Assembly: GCA_016858145.1 (NCBI GenBank)
Contig: JAEHOE010000003.1
Location: 62,001 to 126,000 of the forward strand
Source: Edaphochlamys debaryana
Taxonomy: Eukaryota > Chlorophyta > Chlorophyceae > Chlamydomonadales
Direction of reading: 5' to 3'
Length of the DNA stretch: 64,000 nt
The notes under the pieces were generated by a model. That model was not told where the DNA came from. It saw nothing but the letters and a program-made list of their open reading frames with translations, and did no database searches. A program made the translations under genes and the position numbers. Of the stretch, positions 60,801 through 64,000 are shown one piece after another. Every line of letters begins with the position of its first letter. The first letter of the stretch is position 1.

Positions 60801-60993
60801 CGGTGAAGTAAAGTGATTTAGCGCGGGGGTCACGGGAGCGACTTGCTCGGAATCCCAACTCGGCCCCTGACGCGACAGCGCACTCACGGGCATCGCCAAC
60901 GTGCTTGTACATCCATCCGAACGCAAACTTGTTGAAGAAGCCCGCAGTGGGGTCGTGCTGCGGGCCGGAGCCCGCGACTTCTTGCCCGCCCAT
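54843..60993 (-). CDS. HLA3: ABCC/MRP-type ABC transporter, HLA3-like bicarbonate transporter candidate
   Basis: Fourteen exons in transcript order: 60888-60993, 60732-60793, 60312-60499, 59890-60166, 59187-59685, 58935-59041, 58436-58776, 58017-58279, 57551-57820, 56841-57373, 56450-56681, 55756-56280, 55510-55589 and 54843-55337, giving 1,325 residues. Layout is TMD1, NBD1, linker, TMD2, NBD2 with no extra N-terminal TMD0. NBD1 has Walker A GRIGAGKSS (about 446), LSGGQ (about 534) and Walker B LVLLDN. NBD2 has GRTGSGKST (about 1090), an altered signature SLGQTQ (about 1197) and LCLDEA. In Chlamydomonas, HLA3 is a plasma-membrane ABCC protein induced at low CO2 that takes up bicarbonate for the carbon-concentrating mechanism. 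The matching layout, a length that fits my recollection of HLA3, and very biased codon use point to it, but other ABCC paralogues are not excluded. Confidence 0.9.
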
Positions 60994-62848
60994 AAGAGCT
61001 GAAGGCTTGCGCTCAGACGCGCTTGATCAACAAGTGGATGTATGGGGATCGGTACTTCTACAGAAGCTGGTTTGCACACAAGGTGCGCAGGAAGAGCAAG
61101 TCGGAAGGTTGGCGTCAAAGGGGCTGTGCGCTGCAACCCGATCGGGGAGCGCAGGTCCGAACCTATGCCTCGCTTCACTCACCGGTCGGCTTATAATCCC
61201 GTAGACAATTGGTTGGAGGGTCTAACACGGGGTACGAGACAACTGACGTCGGCCTCCGCCGCAGCCGTCCCCTAAGCACTCCCACGCGCCTCCATCGGTC
61301 TGTGATGACAGCAATGTAATGCAACGTGAAGGGGTTGAATCGGAACTGACTCAGTGCTCAAACGCATCCGCGAAAGACACCGACTGAGGCGAAAGTCGAG
61401 CCTTACTTCGTCAATTAACTCCCAAAGTATACACAGTAACACATATTGCTCGGCAACGGCGAGAACGCGAGCTAGGATGTTGTATATAATACCCGCACAC
61501 ATGCGAGCGCATGTCGGCCCGGAGTCGCCCTCACACAGCCCCTTTGCAATCAACTGCCACGACAGGAACGCTGCCTAGCGCACATAGCAAGGAAACAGAC
61601 AGGGCGGTGCGTGCCACCCGCGTGTCTCGCCGACTGCATGGCGCGTTCCCCGTGCTGTCCCGGGCCCAACACGGGAATGACCTAGGCCCAACTGACGCAA
61701 CCAAGGTGGCCCCCGCCGCGCACAAGAGTACACTAGGGCCCACGCTGTCACTGGGCTCACCTGCTTATCAGCGTCGTGGGGCACGCGCTTGTTTGCATGG
61801 ACCCCTCGGCCTCAGGGGCCTCACGAGGAAAGGGGTCGCCTTGGCTGCAGGTGGCACACAAATGGGGCGGAGGCACGTTTAGAAGACACGCAGCTTGGAA
61901 TGTCATGAGGGTGGAGGATGAGGTGTAGACTAGGGGCTAGACGGGGATAGGATAAGCAGGACGGTTGTCACGCCCAGTTACGGGCTCGCACTGGTAGCCG
62001 CCACCTCCCTGTATACTCTAAGGACTCGCTGCGCCGCGGGTACGCGCCCCCGAGCTTTGCACCGTGTTGTTTCGGTGGCACTCGCGTCCCTGGAGCTCAC
62101 CGTCGCTCTAGGTGACCATGTCGGTCAAGTCACCATTAGCCAGAGGTCGTTTGCCGGCTGGTGGGGTTGCCTGCGTGCTAGCCTCTCAAGAGGCGGCTGA
62201 TGGTGGTGATGCCAACCTAAGGACACATGGACGGGTCGCCTATCCGTTAGCAGTGCCTTGGGAAGGTGCCGTGGACGGCACCTTCCAACCCCAAGCAGGC
62301 GCAGCCGGCCTCCCGACTGCCGTGCAAGGCCGTGTCAATACACACGCCTGCACCCCCCTCCGGCCCCTTCTCCAAGCCCTCCAACCTCGCTTCCAGGTCC
62401 AGCACAGCGGTTGGCTTGGCTACTCCTCCTGAGCTCTCAGCATGCCCAACTGACCAGCAGCACTCGACTGCAGAGCCCTGCACGACTCTTGCTCCCGCGC
62501 AACTCCTAAGAGATCCCGGTGGCAACCCGTTCACTCCCTGCACCGTACCGGTACCCGCCTCAAGGCAACCGCTAACGGCCACCCATCTGCCCTCAAACCG
62601 AACGTGCCACTAAGTACGCATGACACGGTGACCACTCTAACTGAGGCGGAGGCGCCTGAGGCCTGACCCACATGGCTGCAGCCTCTCCCTGAGGCCCGTG
62701 CCCCCCCGCCATCCCAATTGCACGTTACGATGTGAAGCCAGACCGCAGCAGCATTGCATCCCTCTCTCCCACGCCGCGTAAGAGAAGGTGCAGCCCGTGC
62801 AGGCCCGTGCAACACCCTTGGCCCCTGAGGACATAACGGGTCATCGGG
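60994..62848. other. Upstream region of the ABCC gene
   Basis: No gene was recognised. The ABCC promoter should lie here. A TATA-like stretch (tattatataca read on the minus strand, 61478-61489) sits about 490 bp upstream of the ATG and is a weak core-promoter candidate. Confidence 0.35.
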
Positions 62849-63161
62849 GTGGGCCTTCGGACCCTTCCGGACAAGTCGGCGCCGTCTCGCCTGACGTGTT
62901 GCAGGGACCACTTGCCGGCGGAGGGACCCCGCTCTCACCAGTCTTCACAGGAGGTGGCTCGTGGGTGGCGCGGGCCGTCGGGGATGGGAGGGGAGCTGTT
63001 GCACCCGACGGGCCGCGAACGACACCGCAGCCCTGGCTCGGTCGCAAGGATGCGGCCAGATGGGCCAAGACTGCGGTCAAGCTGCGCTGCGTCATCGCGG
63101 GCGCTTTGTCGCCGAGCTCCCGCGACATCGACGTCCTCCCGTGGCTGGTCGGAGCCTCTCG

Positions 63162-63834
63162 AGGAGAAGGACAAAGTAGTTGTCAAGCACCTGAGTGAGG
63201 AGGGGCTCGTGGCGCTGCGGCGCGGGGACGTAGGGTGGCTGCTGGGGGAGGGCACGGGTTCGGGGGCCTGGTTTCGGCGCTGCTGGCGGTCGACGACGGG
63301 GGCCTGGTGCGCGGTCATGGAGATCAACCCACACCAGAAAAGCGAGTTCCTACGGGCTGCAAAGCAAAGGCGTTCGGTCTCAAAGGCGGTGGTAGTGCCA
63401 TATCTCACGCGGGAGGGCATGCAAATGCGGAAGGCGCGGACGGAGGTGTTCCGGTCACTGGCGAAGCAGGGGCAGGACCCCAAATGGAAGGAGGGGGCGG
63501 ACATAAGCTATGTGGTGGACGGCAAACGAGTGCAGCTGGAGATCGAGCTCGGGTAGCTTGGAGGAAGGCAGGCAAGGCAGACTCTTCTTTCGCGCAGATG
63601 TTATGCAGTTGTTTTTGGCGCATCCCGGTGTTTTCTCAGCAGTCGTCTGGCAGGGGCAATGAAGCCTTTTGGCTCGTTTTGGCCCGCAGCATCAAAGCTG
63701 TAAATCATCATCATCCGCGACATGATGAGGTCGGTCGCGAGCCCTTGCCCGGCCTGAGAACGAGCTCATATGCAACGTTAGGACATGTGGTCGCCAGGTA
63801 CAGACTACAAGACTAGACTAGACTAGACTAGACT
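63162..63834 (+). mobile_element. 3' end of a probable non-LTR (LINE-like) retrotransposon
   Basis: The last 130 residues of an open frame ending at 63556 (SKAVVVPYLTREGMQMRKAR, then FRSLAKQGQDPKWKEGADI and YVVDGKRVQLEIE) resemble the C-terminal part of ORF1-type proteins of algal L1-like elements: a polar helix, then a lysine- and tryptophan-containing end. A 250-bp 3' UTR containing TGTAA (63699-63703) follows, then a (gacta)n tail at 63811-63834. Such microsatellite tails are typical of LINEs. Upstream (62849-63161) the frame is open but not recognisable, so the element is probably 5' truncated. The family assignment is tentative. Confidence 0.45.
63811..63834. repeat. (gacta)n pentanucleotide repeat
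   Basis: Nearly five tandem units, directly after the putative retrotransposon 3' UTR. The remaining bases to the window end hold nothing recognisable. Confidence 0.9.
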
Positions 63835-64000
63835 GCTGCTGCAGATTCGCTGTAGAACGTTGAGGCAACAGCATGGGTTAGACTACATTATAACAGTTGT
63901 ATGACGGCTAGGCGGCCAGCGGCCGCCAGCCGTGCCGAGCCAGCTGGGTCTGGAACCTGTACTGCCTGGTTGATGGGGCCACGCGTTTCGGGTGCTCACA

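Noticed and set aside
1..64000. tRNA, rRNA and other structured RNA genes
   Set aside because: Looked for conserved T-loop and A/B-box patterns by eye and found none convincing; a covariance-model scan would settle this.

Overview
The window is nuclear DNA from a green alga, most likely a chlamydomonadalean (volvocine-type) species. The evidence is very high GC, intron-dense genes with C- and G-rich introns, TGTAA polyadenylation signals downstream of several stops, a kinase of the algal HGDLKARN type, and an ABCC transporter whose modelled length and layout fit Chlamydomonas HLA3. No prokaryotic or organellar signatures are visible. Exon models were built by hand from splice sites and reading phase. 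For RPN6, FolB, eIF5A, the DDA1/SAP gene, the At4g15545-like gene, the 755-residue unknown, the transportin, the receptor kinase and the ABCC gene the exons sum to whole codons with no internal stop.

Layout. 1-7.2 kb (+): the 3' part of proteasome subunit RPN6, then a YebC/TACO1-type organelle-targeted protein. 7.7-11.1 kb: an F-box/LRR-like gene, probably frameshifted, between two near-identical direct repeats. 11.6-27.6 kb (-): a SET-domain protein methyltransferase with a signal peptide, then a large receptor-like kinase. The SET gene carries a defective copy of the kinase's first exon in one of its introns. 27.6-31.7 kb: a repeat-rich stretch with a broken partial duplicate of eIF5A. 31.7-34.2 kb: dihydroneopterin aldolase (-) and intact eIF5A (+), divergent. 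35.7-38.7 kb: a small DDA1-like/SAP protein (+) converging on an At4g15545-like coiled-coil protein (-). 40.0-53.4 kb: a 755-residue unknown protein (-), divergent from a transportin-SR/TNPO3 importin (+). 54.8-61.0 kb (-): a complete ABCC transporter, a candidate HLA3 bicarbonate transporter. 62.8-63.8 kb: the 3' end of a probable non-LTR retrotransposon.

Most genes are unrelated housekeeping or signalling functions with no operon logic. The links between neighbours are architectural: short divergent promoters (FolB/eIF5A, 302 bp; unknown/TNPO3, 584 bp), a tight convergent pair (142 bp between stops), and local duplications that leave broken copies. The strongest unusual signals are the receptor-kinase exon copy inside the SET gene, the broken eIF5A copy with a 33-bp palindrome, the apparent DDA1+SAP fusion, and the ABCC candidate's asparagine where NBD1 usually has its second Walker B acidic residue.
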